The translations under genes and the position numbers were made by a program. Positions 25,248 to 36,104 of a stretch of 64,000 bases of DNA are shown in pieces; within the stretch, counting starts at the first letter, position 1, and every line of letters begins with the position of its first letter. The stretch comes from Burkholderia sp. Ax-1724. GTDB lineage: Bacteria > Pseudomonadota > Gammaproteobacteria > Burkholderiales > Burkholderiaceae. Location: NCBI RefSeq assembly GCF_011752995.1, contig NZ_VWWL01000001.1, forward strand, positions 1-64,000, given 5' to 3'. The notes below the pieces were generated by a model that was not told where the DNA came from, did not search any database, and saw nothing but the letters and a program-made list of their open reading frames with translations.

Positions 25248-27155
25248 ATGCGCCGCTCGCCTTCGTCCGAACCCTCGCCGATTTCCACCCAGCCTCGCAA
25301 CGACTGGCAGACGATCCTGTCGCTGCTGCCGTACCTCGCCACCTACAAATGGCGCGTCGGCTTCGCGCTGAGCTGTCTGATCGGCGCGAAGGTCGCCAAT
25401 CTCGGCGTGCCGATCGTGATGAAGCGCATCGTCGACAGCCTCGCGTCCGTGCAGCATCTGACCGCGCTCGGCCGCGCCCAGGACGCGCCCGGCATCGTGC
25501 TGCTCGGCGGCGTCGGCCTGCTCGTGGTCGCGTATGCGGTGGTGCGCCTGTCGACCTCGTTTTTCACCGAGCTGCGCGAGATCCTGTTTTCGAAAGTGAC
25601 CGAAAGCGCGGTGCGCCAGCTTGCGCTGAAGGTGTTCCGCCATCTGCATGCGCTGTCGTTGCGCTTTCATCTCGAACGGCAGACGGGCGGCATGTCGCGC
25701 GATATCGAGCGCGGCACGCGCGGCATCACGCAGCTGATTTCCTATTCGCTCTACAGCATCCTGCCGACGCTCGTCGAAGTCGGTCTCGTGCTCGGCTTTT
25801 TCGTCGTCAAATACGAGGCCTATTACGCGATCGTCACGTTCGTCGCGCTCGCGGTGTACATCGTGTTCACGGTGAAGGTCACGGAGTGGCGCACGCATTT
25901 TCGCCGCACGATGAACGAGCTCGATTCGAAGGCGAATTCGCGCGCGATCGACTCGCTGCTCAACTACGAAACCGTCAAGTACTTCGGCAACGAGGACTGG
26001 GAAGCGAATCGTTATGATGAAAACCTCAAGCGCTATCGCGCGGCGGCGATCAAGTCGCAGCGCTCGCTGTCGGCGCTGAACTTCGGGCAGCAGGCGATCA
26101 TCGGCACGGGGCTCGTGTTCATCCTGTGGCGCGCGACCCAGGGCGTAATGGCCGGGCGCCTTACGCTCGGCGATCTCGTGCTCATCAACACGTTCATGTT
26201 GCAGCTCTATATTCCGCTCAATTTTCTCGGTGTCGTGTATCGCGAACTGAAGCAGAGCCTGACCGACATGGACCGCATGTTCTCGCTGCTCGGCGCGCCC
26301 CGGGAAGTACCCGACGCGCCCGCGGCGGCGCCGCTCGCCGTGGCCGGCGCGCAGGTGCGCTTCGAGCACGTGAGCTTCGCGTACGAGGCCGCGCGGCCGA
26401 TTCTGCACGACGTGAGCTTCACGATCGCCGCCGGTACGACGACGGCGGTGGTCGGCCATAGCGGCTCGGGCAAGTCGACGCTCGCGCGCCTGCTGTTCCG
26501 CTTCTACGATCTCGACCGCGCGACGGGCGGCGCGATCGTGATCGATGGGCAGGATATTCGCGACGTCACGCAGGATTCGCTGCGCGCGTCGATCGGCATC
26601 GTGCCGCAGGACACGGTGCTGTTCAACGATTCGATCTACTACAACATCGCATACGGCCGGCCCTCGGCGACGCGCGACGAAGTGATCGCGGCGGCGCGCG
26701 CGGCGCATATCCACGAGTTCATCGAGAGTCTGCCGAAGGGCTATGACACGCCGGTCGGCGAGCGCGGGCTCAAGCTCTCGGGCGGCGAGAAACAGCGCGT
26801 CGCGATTGCGCGCACCGTCCTCAAGAATCCGCCGATCCTGCTGTTCGACGAGGCGACGTCCGCGCTCGATTCGCGCTCCGAGCGCGCGATCCAGCACGAG
26901 CTCGACCAGATCGCGCGCGAGCGCACCACGCTCATCATCGCGCACCGGCTCTCGACGGTCGTGCACGCGCAGCAGATCATCGTGATGGACAAGGGGCGCA
27001 TTGTCGAGCGCGGTACGCACGCGGAGTTGCTGCGCGCAAATGGACTCTTCGCGCAGATGTGGGCGTTGCAGCAGCGCGCCGCGCAGACGCCGGACGCGGT
27101 GGAAGGGGCGGACCTGAAGCAGGGCGAGGTCGGGGCGGACGCCGGCGCGCGGTGA
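25248..27155 (+). CDS. ABC exporter, fused permease/ATPase (Atm1/ABCB7-like)
   Basis: 635 residues. The N-terminal membrane domain (about 30-330) has six expected helices and LNYETVKYFGNEDWEANRYDE, a hallmark of the Atm1/HMT1 group that exports glutathione- or sulfur-bound compounds. The nucleotide-binding domain (about 365-610) has Walker A GHSGSGKST at 403-411, signature LSGGEKQRVAIART, Walker B ILLFDEATSALDS and switch IIAHRLSTV. Substrate is inferred from the family only. The start at MRRSPSSEPSP fits relatives; an in-frame codon 66 bases upstream is possible. No partner gene is adjacent. Confidence 0.9.
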   Translation: MRRSPSSEPSPISTQPRNDWQTILSLLPYLATYKWRVGFALSCLIGAKVANLGVPIVMKRIVDSLASVQHLTALGRAQDAPGIVLLGGVGLLVVAYAVVRLSTSFFTELREILFSKVTESAVRQLALKVFRHLHALSLRFHLERQTGGMSRDIERGTRGITQLISYSLYSILPTLVEVGLVLGFFVVKYEAYYAIVTFVALAVYIVFTVKVTEWRTHFRRTMNELDSKANSRAIDSLLNYETVKYFGNEDWEANRYDENLKRYRAAAIKSQRSLSALNFGQQAIIGTGLVFILWRATQGVMAGRLTLGDLVLINTFMLQLYIPLNFLGVVYRELKQSLTDMDRMFSLLGAPREVPDAPAAAPLAVAGAQVRFEHVSFAYEAARPILHDVSFTIAAGTTTAVVGHSGSGKSTLARLLFRFYDLDRATGGAIVIDGQDIRDVTQDSLRASIGIVPQDTVLFNDSIYYNIAYGRPSATRDEVIAAARAAHIHEFIESLPKGYDTPVGERGLKLSGGEKQRVAIARTVLKNPPILLFDEATSALDSRSERAIQHELDQIARERTTLIIAHRLSTVVHAQQIIVMDKGRIVERGTHAELLRANGLFAQMWALQQRAAQTPDAVEGADLKQGEVGADAGAR

Positions 27156-27261
27156 TTGCCGGGGGCAGCGGGCTCTACTTCGGGCTGGGCTCGCGCGGCG
27201 GGCAACTGTGCCCGCCTTCGGTTCCGTGCACCCGCCGCGGCTCAGTACACCCACCTGCGGC

Positions 27262-27981
27262 TCAGCGCGCCCGCAGCAGCCGATCGAGCGCTGCCAGTTG
27301 TTCCGGGGTCCCGACGTTCTCCCACAAGCCTTCGTACAGCTCGCCGCTCGCGAGGCCGCGCGCGATCGTCTCGCGGTAATACGGGCTCAGCGCGCGCCGC
27401 GTGCCGCGCGGCAGGGCGCGGAACATGCGCGTGTCGTAGAGCCCGATGCTGCCGAACGTGAGGCGCGGCGGCGTATCGAGCGACAGCACGCCATCGGCGA
27501 AACCGAAGTCGCCGTTCGGGTGGAACGGCGGGTTCGGCACCATCACCAGATGCATGCCCGGCTCGGGCAGCGCGCGCAGGCGTTCGGCATGCGCGGTAAG
27601 CGTCGTGTAATCGAAATCGGCATACACGTCGCCGGCGACCGCGACGAACACTTCGCTCGCGCCCCCGTCTTCGAGCAGCGGCAGCGCATAGGCGATGCCG
27701 CCCGCGGTTTCCAGCGCCTCGCCCCCTGGTTCGGCCGAATAGCGCAACTCGATCTGCCAGCGCGAACCGTCGCCGAGCGCGGCTTCGAGCTGTGCGCCGA
27801 GCCACGCGTGATTGATGACGATCGTCTCGATGCCGGCCCGCGCGAGGCGCTCGATCTGCCATACGATCAAGGGCTTGCCGCCCGCTTCGAGCAGAGGCTT
27901 CGGACACGCGTCGGTCAACGGGCGCATGCGCTCGCCGCGGCCCGCGGCGAAAATCATCGCTTTCTTCACGGAGAGGCTCAT
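27262..27981 (-). CDS. murU: N-acetylmuramate-1-phosphate uridylyltransferase MurU
   Basis: 239-residue sugar nucleotidyltransferase. The N terminus AMIFAAGRGERMRPLTDACPKPLLEAGGKPL (split here: GRGERMRPLT at 14-23, then CPKPL) is the NTP-binding signature. In Pseudomonas MurU makes UDP-MurNAc from MurNAc-1-phosphate, bypassing MurA and giving intrinsic fosfomycin tolerance. The assignment rests on its pairing with an AmgK-type kinase, whose stop codon lies 3 bases before this start, and on the location beside lptD, which is the same as in Pseudomonas. C-terminal ENVGTPEQLAALDRLLRAR is normal. Confidence 0.88.
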   Translation of the reverse strand: MSLSVKKAMIFAAGRGERMRPLTDACPKPLLEAGGKPLIVWQIERLARAGIETIVINHAWLGAQLEAALGDGSRWQIELRYSAEPGGEALETAGGIAYALPLLEDGGASEVFVAVAGDVYADFDYTTLTAHAERLRALPEPGMHLVMVPNPPFHPNGDFGFADGVLSLDTPPRLTFGSIGLYDTRMFRALPRGTRRALSPYYRETIARGLASGELYEGLWENVGTPEQLAALDRLLRAR

Positions 27982-27984
27982 CGC

Positions 27985-29052
27985 TCAGAAGGTGTAGCCG
28001 ACTTCCTGCGCGCGGCCTTCGAGGTCGTCGAGCAGTTTCGCGAACGGGCGCAGCGGCGCGTAACGTTCCGCCACCTTGCGTGCATAGCCGATGAAGCGCG
28101 GCAGGTCGTTCATGTAATGCGCCTTGCCGTCGCGGTAGTGGATCCGGCAGAAGAGGCCCAGCACCTTGATGTGGCGTTGCAGCCCCATCCATTCGAGCTG
28201 GCGGTAGAACTCGCCGAAATCGGCATCGACGGGCAGGCCGGCTTTTTTGGCGCGCTCCCAGTAGTACGCGAAGCAGTCGAGTTCGAACTCTTCGTCCCAG
28301 CTGAGGAAGGCGTCGCGCAGCAGCGATACCACGTCGTAGGTGAGCGGGCCGTACACGGCGTCCTGGAAGTCGAGCACGCCGGGATTGGGCTCGGCGATCA
28401 TCAGATTGCGCGGCATGAAATCGCGCAGCATGAAGCCTTGCGGCTGTGCGCGCGCGCTCGCGATCAGCAGCGCGAACGTGCGATCGAGCAGCGCGCGCGT
28501 CGCGGCGTCGACCTCGCGGCCGAGGTGCCGGCCGATGAACCACTCGGGCATGAGCTCCATCTCGCGGCGCAGGAACGCTTCGTCGAACGGCGGCAGCACG
28601 TCTTCGCGCGAGCTCAGTTGCCAGCGGATCAGCGCGTCGAGCGCGTCGCGCATCAGCGCGCGGGCCGCGCGCGCGTCGCCGCTCGTCTGCGCCCCGGTCA
28701 GCGCGCCGAGGTACGAGGCGGTGCCGAGGTCGGTGACGAGCATGAAGCCCGCGTCGAAATCGACTTCGAGCACGCGCGGCACGTGCACGCCGGCCGCGTC
28801 GAGCAACTGCGCGATCTGCGCGAACTCGCGGCATTTTTCGGGCGGCGGGGCGTCGACGGCGATCAGCGTGGCCGCGCCGTTGCCTTGCGCCGCCTTGCCG
28901 GCGAGCCGGAAATAGCGCCGGAAACTGGCGTCGGACGAAGCGGCAACGAGGCTGTCGGGCTCGAGCGCATGGCGTGCCGCGTGGCTTTGCAGCCAGGCTT
29001 TGAGCAGGGGGAGACGGGAGTCGGTGAGGTCTGGGTTCGAAGGCGGCGTCAT
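27985..29052 (-). CDS. amgK: Anomeric MurNAc/GlcNAc kinase AmgK (aminoglycoside phosphotransferase fold)
   Basis: 355 residues. Phosphorylates the anomeric OH of N-acetylmuramate in peptidoglycan recycling, feeding MurU. APH-fold motifs: the catalytic loop reads MLRDFMPRNLMI (LRDxxxxN, the usual leading His replaced by Leu-Arg, catalytic Asp and Asn kept) and the metal-binding VLDFQDAVYGPLTYD. The start MTPPSNPDLTDSRLPLL is chosen because the frame upstream runs into the lptD promoter region. It is divergent from lptD, with the amgK start 223 bases from the first lptD ATG. Confidence 0.88.
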   Translation of the reverse strand: MTPPSNPDLTDSRLPLLKAWLQSHAARHALEPDSLVAASSDASFRRYFRLAGKAAQGNGAATLIAVDAPPPEKCREFAQIAQLLDAAGVHVPRVLEVDFDAGFMLVTDLGTASYLGALTGAQTSGDARAARALMRDALDALIRWQLSSREDVLPPFDEAFLRREMELMPEWFIGRHLGREVDAATRALLDRTFALLIASARAQPQGFMLRDFMPRNLMIAEPNPGVLDFQDAVYGPLTYDVVSLLRDAFLSWDEEFELDCFAYYWERAKKAGLPVDADFGEFYRQLEWMGLQRHIKVLGLFCRIHYRDGKAHYMNDLPRFIGYARKVAERYAPLRPFAKLLDDLEGRAQEVGYTF

Positions 29053-29275
29053 GAAAAGCGGCGGCAAATTCTGGGGGGCAACGTCTTGCCATATAATACC
29101 CCACGACTTTTTTGACGCGACTCGCACGCCCGCTTGCGCGTGTTTCGTTCCACCGCCCGCCCTATCGTTCGGCAACCTGTAAATCCTGACGTGCAGCCGA
29201 CTGTCACGGTCGCGGTGTGCAGGCGGTGGATCGCGATGACGCAAGCGTTGGCACGGGCCGATTGCCAAACGATAC
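29053..29275. promoter_or_regulatory. Divergent promoter region amgK/lptD
   Basis: A perfect TATAAT on the plus strand at 29092-29097 (TATTAT on the other strand) is the strongest core-promoter element. A TTGACG lies at 29112. One or both could serve lptD or amgK, but -35 partners at proper spacing are not obvious. No gene in between. Confidence 0.4.
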
Positions 29276-31648
29276 ATGCCGCCTAGACAGCTTTCCAAAA
29301 TCAATTCCTCCTGTGCAGTCATGCCGCGCAAAAGGCGGCTCGTCGCGGCGTTGATCGCCGTTCCGGGCCTCATGCCCGCGCTGGCGCACGCCCAGCTGGC
29401 GGGGGAAGCTGCGCAGCCGCAGGCGATCGATCCGCCGTGGGGCATGCAGCTTGCTCCGCAGCTCGAAGAGCATCCGCTGCAGACGGGCCAGCGGCCCGCC
29501 ACCTTCGTGCTCGGCGACCAGGCGAGCGGCACGATCGACCAGGATCTGGCGGCCAAGGGCTCGGCCGAAGTGCGTCACAACACGGCCGTCATCAAGGCCG
29601 ACGCGCTGCACTACGATCAGGACACGGACATGGCCGACGCCTACGGCAATGTCCACGTGGTCAACACCGGCAACACCTTCATCGGGCCCGAGGCGCATCT
29701 GCGCGTCGATTCGACCGAAGGCTTCATGAACGCGCCGAAGTACCACTTCAACATGACGGGCGGCTCGGGCAGCGCGCAGCGCGTCGACCTGCTCGACGCC
29801 GAGCGCTCGGTGTTCACGAAGGGCACCTACACGGCCTGCTCGTGCACGGACAATCCGGCCTGGTACATCAAGGGCAGCGAGTTCGATTTCGATACCGGCG
29901 CGGACGAAGGCGTCGCCTACAACAGCGTGCTGTTCTTCCAGGGCGTGCCGGTGTTCGCCTCGCCGTGGCTGTCGTTCCCGCTCTCGGGCGACCGGCGCAG
30001 CGGCCTGCTGCCGCCCACGTTCTCGCTGAGTTCGTCGAACGGCTTCGAACTGTCGGTGCCGTATTACTTCAACATCGCGCCGAATCGCGACCTGACGCTC
30101 ACGCCGCGCCTGATCTCGAAGCGCGGTGTGCAACTGCAGAGCACGTTCCGCTATCTGTCGCCGACGTACTCCGGCTCGATCACGGGCGAGTTCCTGCCTG
30201 ACGATCACCTGACGAAGACCAACCGCTACGCGCTGTACATCCAGCACAACCAGAACTTCGGCAACGGGTTCGGCGGCTACATCTACTACAACAAGGTTTC
30301 GGACAACACGTATCCGGAAGACCTGTCGTCGTCGGTCAACCAGTTCATGAACGGCACCCAGCTCCTGTACCAGCAGGAAGCCGGGTTGACCTACAACAAC
30401 GGACCGTGGTCCGTGCTCGCGCGCGAGCAGCACTGGCAGACGCTGCAGCCGTCGGTCGCGCCGTACGGCCGCGAGCCGCAGTTGAACGTGAAGTACGCGA
30501 AGTACAACGTCGGCGGCTTCGACTTCGGCGCCGAGGCCGACTACACGAACTTCCGCATTACGACGGCCGACGTGACCGAAGGCCAGCGGGTGCTGTTCAA
30601 CCCGTACCTGTCGTATTCGGTGGTGGGGCCGGGCTACTTCGTCACGCCGAAGATCCAGTGGCACTTCGCGTCGTATAACCTGAACAATATCGGCACCGAC
30701 CTGTCGGGCGTGTCGAATGCGCAGAAGAATTTCACCGAGTCGATCCCGACCTTCACGTTCGACACCGGGCTGACGTTCGAGCGCTCGGTGCGCGTGTTCG
30801 GGCAGGACTACATCCAGACGCTGGAACCGCGCCTGTACTACGTGTACACGCCGTACCGCAACCAGGACAACGCGCCGCTCTTCGACACCGCCGACTCCGA
30901 CTTCGGCCTCGCGGAAATCTTCACGCCGAACACCTTCGTCGGCAACGACCGGATCGCCGACGCGAACCGCCTGACCGTCGGTCTCACCACGCGCTTCATC
31001 AACCCGGCCACCGGCGACGAACGCGCGCGCTTCGTGATCGCGCAGCAGTATTACTTCCAGGATCAGCGCGTCACGCTGGAGCCGAGCCAGACCAGCACCG
31101 AGGCCACGCACTCGGACCTGATCGCGGGCGCGTCGGTCAAGCTGGGCGCCGGTTTCGCTTCGGAAACTGCGTTCCAATATAATGCCGACAACAATCAGCT
31201 CACGAAGACGAGCGTCGGCTTCGGGTTCAGTCCGGCGAGCGGCAAGGTGATCAATGTCGCGTACCGCTACACGCGCGCCAACACCACGCTCGACAACGAG
31301 CCGATCAATCAGGTGCTGATTTCGGGCCAGTGGCCTCTGTCGCATCGGGTGTACGGGGTCGGTCGCTTCAATTACGACCTCGGCGGCCACCGGATCGTCG
31401 ACGGCCTGATCGGCCTGCAATACGACGCGGACTGCTGGACGCTCGGCGCCGGTATCCAGCGCTATGCGAACGGCCTGAACACCTCGGGGCAGAATCAGTC
31501 GAGCACGCGGTTTCTGGCGCAGTTGACGTTCAAGGGGTTGTCGAGCGTCGACAACGGGCTGATGACCGCGTTCCGCACCAGCGTGGCCGGTTACACGCCG
31601 TTGCCGCCGCCGCCGCCGCCGGAGTCGAGGTTCACCAACTACGAATGA
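29276..31648 (+). CDS. lptD: LPS-assembly protein LptD
   Basis: 790-residue outer-membrane protein that, with LptE, inserts lipopolysaccharide into the outer leaflet. An N-terminal signal peptide ([15 protein letters not shown]... ending ALAHAQ), the periplasmic OstA-like beta-jellyroll (about 75-200, with [18 protein letters not shown] and [17 protein letters not shown]), then a C-terminal beta-barrel rich in aromatic alternation. Cysteines in ACSC and near the C terminus (DADCW) fit the LptD disulfide system. A second ATG at 29321 would give a more classical signal peptide and may be the real start. surA, its chaperone, follows after 65 bases. Confidence 0.95.
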   Translation: MPPRQLSKINSSCAVMPRKRRLVAALIAVPGLMPALAHAQLAGEAAQPQAIDPPWGMQLAPQLEEHPLQTGQRPATFVLGDQASGTIDQDLAAKGSAEVRHNTAVIKADALHYDQDTDMADAYGNVHVVNTGNTFIGPEAHLRVDSTEGFMNAPKYHFNMTGGSGSAQRVDLLDAERSVFTKGTYTACSCTDNPAWYIKGSEFDFDTGADEGVAYNSVLFFQGVPVFASPWLSFPLSGDRRSGLLPPTFSLSSSNGFELSVPYYFNIAPNRDLTLTPRLISKRGVQLQSTFRYLSPTYSGSITGEFLPDDHLTKTNRYALYIQHNQNFGNGFGGYIYYNKVSDNTYPEDLSSSVNQFMNGTQLLYQQEAGLTYNNGPWSVLAREQHWQTLQPSVAPYGREPQLNVKYAKYNVGGFDFGAEADYTNFRITTADVTEGQRVLFNPYLSYSVVGPGYFVTPKIQWHFASYNLNNIGTDLSGVSNAQKNFTESIPTFTFDTGLTFERSVRVFGQDYIQTLEPRLYYVYTPYRNQDNAPLFDTADSDFGLAEIFTPNTFVGNDRIADANRLTVGLTTRFINPATGDERARFVIAQQYYFQDQRVTLEPSQTSTEATHSDLIAGASVKLGAGFASETAFQYNADNNQLTKTSVGFGFSPASGKVINVAYRYTRANTTLDNEPINQVLISGQWPLSHRVYGVGRFNYDLGGHRIVDGLIGLQYDADCWTLGAGIQRYANGLNTSGQNQSSTRFLAQLTFKGLSSVDNGLMTAFRTSVAGYTPLPPPPPPESRFTNYE

Positions 31649-31713
31649 CGGTCGCCCGGTCATTCATGGCTTGCGAAAAGACGGGCGAAGCGCCCGACAT
31701 CATTGGAGTATCT

Positions 31714-33078
31714 GTGGCAATCATGAAACAGCTTCGCTTGGCAACGCTCGCGGCGGCTCTCGTCGCCGTGGCGTCTTTCCTTCCGGTTGCGCCGGCGCAG
31801 GCGCAGGCGTTGAGCGACAGTGGCGGCCAGACGGTCGACACGATCGCCGCGGTGGTCAACAACGGCGTCATCACGCAGCGTGAGCTCGACGAACGCATGG
31901 GCCTCATCACGCGCCGGCTGAACCAGCAGAACGCGCCGGTTCCGCCGATGGACCAGTTGCGCCAGCAGGTGCTCACGCAGATGGTGCTGGAGCGCATCCA
32001 GCTGCAGAAAGCCAAGGAAGACGGCATCACCGTCGACGACGCGGCCGTGCAGCACACGCTCGAACGTCTCGCGCAGGCCAACAACATGACGCTCGCGGTG
32101 TATCGCGCGCGCATCGAGTCGGAAGGCGTGCCCTGGACCACCTTCATGAGCGACGCGCGCACCGAGCTGACGCTCTCGCGTCTGCGCGAAAAGGAAGTGG
32201 ACAGCAAGATCACGGTGACGGACGCCGAGGTCGTGAACTACATCGCGAGCCAGCGCGGTCCGAACGCCGGGCAGACGAACGATCTGCACATCCAGCACAT
32301 TTTCCTGAAGGCGCCGCTGAACGCGTCGGAGACCGACATCGAAGCGGCGCAGAAGAAGGCTGACGCGCTGCTCGCCGAAGCGAAGGGCGGCGCGAACTTC
32401 GAAAAGCTCGCGAAGGCCAATTCGCAGGCGCCGGATGCGGCGAAGAACGGCGGCGACCTCGGTTTCCTCGCGCCGTCGAAGCTGCCGCCCGAGTTCGTCA
32501 CGGCCGCGGCAACGCTGCGCCCGGGCGAGGTCGACCCGCAGGTGATCCGCACCAACGACGGCTTCGAGATCGTGCGCCTCGTCGAGCGCCGCGCCGGCCA
32601 GGGCACCACGGCGGACGCGCCGAAGCTCGTGCAGACGCACGTGCGCCACATCCTGCTGCGCGTCGGCGACGGCATCTCGGAGCCGCAGGCGCGCGAGAAG
32701 CTGCTCGACATCCGCAACCAGATCGTCGCGGGCGGCGACTTCGCGAAGTTCGCGCGCACCTACTCGCAGGACGGTTCCGCCTCGCAGGGCGGCGACCTCG
32801 GCTGGATCAGCCCGGGCGAGACGGTGCCGGAATTCGAGCGCGCGATGAACTCGCTGCAGGACGGCCAGATCAGCGAGCCGGTGCGCAGCGAATACGGCTA
32901 CCACCTGATCCAGGTGCTGGGCCGCCGCGATGCGGAAGGCTCGGTCTCGCAGCAGATGGATCTCGCGCGCCAGGCGATCGGCCAGCGCAAGGCGGAACAG
33001 GCCTACGCCGACTGGCTGCGCGAATTGCGCGACACGGCTTACGTGGAAGTGAAACCGGTCATGTCGAGCGCGCAGTAA
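31714..33078 (+). CDS. surA: Periplasmic chaperone/peptidyl-prolyl isomerase SurA
   Basis: 454 residues. Signal peptide ([18 protein letters not shown]... AQAQA), N-terminal SurA chaperone domain containing [18 protein letters not shown], then two parvulin domains beginning [10 protein letters not shown] (about 190) and [12 protein letters not shown] (about 310). It helps fold outer-membrane proteins, LptD above all, which explains the lptD-surA order. I prefer a GTG start at 31714: GGAG at 31705-31708 stands 5 bases before it, against 14 before the ATG at 31723. pdxA follows 14 bases later. Confidence 0.95.
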   Translation: MAIMKQLRLATLAAALVAVASFLPVAPAQAQALSDSGGQTVDTIAAVVNNGVITQRELDERMGLITRRLNQQNAPVPPMDQLRQQVLTQMVLERIQLQKAKEDGITVDDAAVQHTLERLAQANNMTLAVYRARIESEGVPWTTFMSDARTELTLSRLREKEVDSKITVTDAEVVNYIASQRGPNAGQTNDLHIQHIFLKAPLNASETDIEAAQKKADALLAEAKGGANFEKLAKANSQAPDAAKNGGDLGFLAPSKLPPEFVTAAATLRPGEVDPQVIRTNDGFEIVRLVERRAGQGTTADAPKLVQTHVRHILLRVGDGISEPQAREKLLDIRNQIVAGGDFAKFARTYSQDGSASQGGDLGWISPGETVPEFERAMNSLQDGQISEPVRSEYGYHLIQVLGRRDAEGSVSQQMDLARQAIGQRKAEQAYADWLRELRDTAYVEVKPVMSSAQ

Positions 33079-33092
33079 GCGAGGTCGTCACC

Positions 33093-34103
33093 ATGACAGG
33101 CGTCGCCCAGTCTGCCCAACTCCCGCTGCAGATCGCGATCACGACCGGCGAGCCCGCCGGCGTCGGTCCCGAACTGACCGCGCAGGCGTTGGCCGGGGCG
33201 GCGGCGCACTGGCCCGGCGCGCAGTTCACGGTGCTCGGCGACGCGCCCTTGCTCGCCGAACGCGCGCGCGCCGTCGGCGTCGACTGGGCCGCGCTGCTCG
33301 CCGACGGCCAGCGCGTGCGCGTCGAACACCGCGCGCTCGGCGCGCCGTCGCAGGCGGGCAAGCTCGACGCCGCGAACGGCCGCTACGTGCTCGATCTGCT
33401 CGATACCGCGATCGACGGCGCCGTGGCCGGCCGGTTCGACGCGATCGTCACTGCGCCGCTGCAAAAGAGCACGATCAACGATGCCGGCGTGCCGTTCACG
33501 GGCCATACCGAATACCTCGCCGAGCGCACCCATACGCCACGTGTCGTCATGATGCTCGCGGGCACCGGCAAGCGGCCACTGCGCGTCGCGCTCGCGACCA
33601 CGCATCTGCCGCTGAAAGACGTTTCCGCGGCGTTGTCGATCGACAGCCTCGCCGAGACGCTGCATATCATCGACCGCGACTTGCGCCAGCACTTCGGCCT
33701 GCCCGCGCCGCGCATCCTCGTGACGGGGCTGAACCCGCATGCGGGCGAAAACGGCTACCTGGGCCGCGAGGAGATCGACGTCATCACGCCGGCGCTGCAA
33801 CATGCGAACGCGCAGGGCATCGACGCGCGCGGTCCCTATCCGGCCGACACGCTGTTCCAGCCGCGCTATCTCGAAGAGGCCGACTGCGTGCTCGCGATGT
33901 TCCACGACCAGGGCCTGCCGGTCCTGAAGTTCGCGACGTTCGGCGAGGGCATCAACGTCACGCTCGGCTTGCCGATCATTCGCACCTCGGTCGATCACGG
34001 CACCGCGCTCGATCTCGCCGGCACCGGCCGCGCCGATGCGGGCAGCCTGATGGCCGCGATCGACACGGCGGTGTCGATGGCGCGGCATCGTCGCACGGCC
34101 TGA
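33093..34103 (+). CDS. pdxA: 4-hydroxythreonine-4-phosphate dehydrogenase PdxA
   Basis: 336 residues. NAD-dependent oxidation of 4-phosphohydroxy-L-threonine in the DXP-dependent pyridoxal phosphate pathway. Family signatures: [16 protein letters not shown] at the start, [20 protein letters not shown] (substrate and metal-binding His), [15 protein letters not shown] and [17 protein letters not shown] (second metal-ligand His). GAGG lies 8 bases before the ATG. The order surA-pdxA-rsmA is classic in gamma- and beta-proteobacteria. Confidence 0.96.
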   Translation: MTGVAQSAQLPLQIAITTGEPAGVGPELTAQALAGAAAHWPGAQFTVLGDAPLLAERARAVGVDWAALLADGQRVRVEHRALGAPSQAGKLDAANGRYVLDLLDTAIDGAVAGRFDAIVTAPLQKSTINDAGVPFTGHTEYLAERTHTPRVVMMLAGTGKRPLRVALATTHLPLKDVSAALSIDSLAETLHIIDRDLRQHFGLPAPRILVTGLNPHAGENGYLGREEIDVITPALQHANAQGIDARGPYPADTLFQPRYLEEADCVLAMFHDQGLPVLKFATFGEGINVTLGLPIIRTSVDHGTALDLAGTGRADAGSLMAAIDTAVSMARHRRTA

Positions 34104-34125
34104 GGCGGCCGCCGCGCGAGTGGCC

Positions 34126-34151
34126 CGAATGAGCGGCTCGAATGAGCGGCT
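34126..34151 (+). repeat. 13-base perfect tandem duplication between pdxA and rsmA
   Basis: CGAATGAGCGGCT occurs at 34126-34138 and 34139-34151 without a mismatch. Confidence 0.9.
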
Positions 34152-34205
34152 CAAGTACGCGGCACAATCCTTTTCTCAAGCAGTTTTCTTTCTGGCGTTT
34201 CTTCG

Positions 34206-35051
34206 ATGTCCACCAGCAGACAGCAACAAGGCCGGCACCAGGGCCATCTCGCGCGCAAACGTTTCGGTCAGAACTTCCTGGTCGACATGGGCGTGATCGA
34301 TTCGATCGTCGACGTGATCCGGCCGCAGCGCGGCGAGCGCATGGTCGAAATCGGGCCGGGGCTCGGCGCGCTGACCGGACCGCTGATCGAGCGGCTCGCG
34401 ACGCCCGAGGCGCCGCTGCATGCGGTCGAACTCGACCGCGACCTGATCGGCCGTCTGAAAACGAAATTCGGCAATCTGCTCGAACTGCATGCGGGCGACG
34501 CGCTCGCGTTCGATTTCGGCTCGCTCGCCGCGCCGGGCGAGAAGGCGTCGCTGCGGATCGTCGGCAACTTGCCGTACAACATTTCGAGCCCGCTGCTGTT
34601 TCATCTGGCGACGTTCGCGGAGCGTGTGATCGACCAGCACTTCATGCTGCAGAACGAAGTGGTCGAGCGCATGGTCGCGGAGCCCGGCACCAAGGCGTTC
34701 AGCCGCCTCTCGGTGATGCTGCAGTACCGCTACGTGATCGACAAGCAGCTCGACGTGCCGCCCGAGGCGTTCCAGCCGCCGCCGAAGGTCGATTCGGCGA
34801 TCGTGCGGATGATTCCGTACGAGCCGCACGAGCTGCCGGTGGTCGACGCAAACGTGCTCGGCGAAGTCGTGACGGCCGCGTTTTCGCAGCGTCGCAAGAT
34901 GCTGCGCAATACGCTTTCCGCGCTGCGCGACCGTGTCGATTTCGAGGCGCTCGGCTTCGATCTGCAACGCCGCGCCGAAGACGTGCCGGTGGCCGAATAT
35001 GTGAGCGTCGCGCAGGCGCTGGCGGCGAATTCGAAGGGCGCACCGCAATAA
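34206..35051 (+). CDS. rsmA: 16S rRNA dimethyladenosine transferase RsmA (KsgA)
   Basis: 281 residues (E. coli 273). Dimethylates A1518 and A1519 of 16S rRNA late in 30S assembly. Seen: [11 protein letters not shown] (about 17-28), SAM motif [12 protein letters not shown] (about 47-58) and the adenine-methyltransferase motif NLPY at 121-124 (in [12 protein letters not shown]). The C-terminal helical domain contains [15 protein letters not shown]. The spacer to pdxA holds a perfect 13-base tandem duplication. Confidence 0.96.
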   Translation: MSTSRQQQGRHQGHLARKRFGQNFLVDMGVIDSIVDVIRPQRGERMVEIGPGLGALTGPLIERLATPEAPLHAVELDRDLIGRLKTKFGNLLELHAGDALAFDFGSLAAPGEKASLRIVGNLPYNISSPLLFHLATFAERVIDQHFMLQNEVVERMVAEPGTKAFSRLSVMLQYRYVIDKQLDVPPEAFQPPPKVDSAIVRMIPYEPHELPVVDANVLGEVVTAAFSQRRKMLRNTLSALRDRVDFEALGFDLQRRAEDVPVAEYVSVAQALAANSKGAPQ

Positions 35052-35100
35052 GCGGCGCGTGCGCCGTCGTCGTGAGATCGCGAGATGAGCGGCGGCGTGC

Positions 35101-36045
35101 CTAGGCCTTGCCGGGCTTTGCCTGTGCCGGTGCGTTGACGAGCGCGATGCCGGCCAGCACGAGCAGCGCGGCGCTCAGAAAGCGCGCGCTGAACGATTCG
35201 CCGAGCAGCAGCACGCCGAAGGTCACGCCGAACAGCGGCGTGAGAAACGAAAACACCGAGAGTCGCGACGCGATATAGCGCGTGAGCAGCCAGAACCACA
35301 ACAGATAGCTGACGAATGCGACGACCACCGCCTGATAGGCGAGGCTCGCCAGCGCGAGCGGCGTGACGGTGTCCACGCGCATCTGACCGAGCCCGAGCGC
35401 CAGCGCGAGCAATACCACCGCCGATACCGCCAGCTGATAGAACAGCGTCTTGCTCGCGCTCATATGCGCGAGCCGCGAGCCGCGCACGACGACGGTCGTC
35501 GCGGCCCATGCGATGCCGGCGAGCACGCCGAGTGCGTCGCCGGCCGCGCCCGCAAGCGTCGAGCCGTGAGCCGCGCTGGTGTGCAGGAAGCCGTCGGCGA
35601 AGGCGAGCGCCATGCCCGCGAACGCGATGATGATGCCGAGCCACTGGATGCGCCGCATCCGTTCGCCCTCGACGAACCAGTGCAGACCGAGCGCGGTGAA
35701 GCACGGCGCGGTGTAGAGAAACACCGCCATGCGCGACGCGCTCGTGAGCGTCAGCCCAAGAAAGATGCAGATGAACTCGGCCGCGAACAGCACGCCCGCG
35801 AGCAGGCCTGCGCCGAGCGTGCCGTCGTCGCGAAAGAGCGGCGTGCCGCGCGAGCGCGCCCATGCCCACACGAGCACCGCCGCAATCGCCGAGCGCAGCC
35901 CCGCCTGGAAGACGGGCGGCAGCGCCGCGTTGGTGCTCTTGATCGCGACCTGCTGGAGTCCCCAGATCGCGCAGAGCCCGATCATCAGCAGGATCGCGAA
36001 GCTATCCGGGGCGCGGCGCGCGGGCAAGGCGGTCGTGGTGCTCAT
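35101..36045 (-). CDS. EamA/DMT-family transporter
   Basis: 314 residues with about ten hydrophobic segments arranged as two EamA repeats, typical of drug/metabolite transporters such as RhaT/YdcZ-like exporters. LMIGLCAIWGLQQVAIKS is the first helix of repeat one; GVLAGIAWAATTVVVRGS starts repeat two; FSFLTPLFGVTFGVLLLGE is the conserved helix 9 segment. Substrate unknown. The start MSTTTALPARRAPDSF fits; a longer frame runs back into gloA. It lies 59 bases downstream of gloA on the same strand and may be co-transcribed. Confidence 0.88.
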   Translation of the reverse strand: MSTTTALPARRAPDSFAILLMIGLCAIWGLQQVAIKSTNAALPPVFQAGLRSAIAAVLVWAWARSRGTPLFRDDGTLGAGLLAGVLFAAEFICIFLGLTLTSASRMAVFLYTAPCFTALGLHWFVEGERMRRIQWLGIIIAFAGMALAFADGFLHTSAAHGSTLAGAAGDALGVLAGIAWAATTVVVRGSRLAHMSASKTLFYQLAVSAVVLLALALGLGQMRVDTVTPLALASLAYQAVVVAFVSYLLWFWLLTRYIASRLSVFSFLTPLFGVTFGVLLLGESFSARFLSAALLVLAGIALVNAPAQAKPGKA

Positions 36046-36104
36046 GGACGATGGGGTGACGAGAACGTTGTGATTCCGATACCGGGCCCAGGCAAGCGCG
36101 GGTC

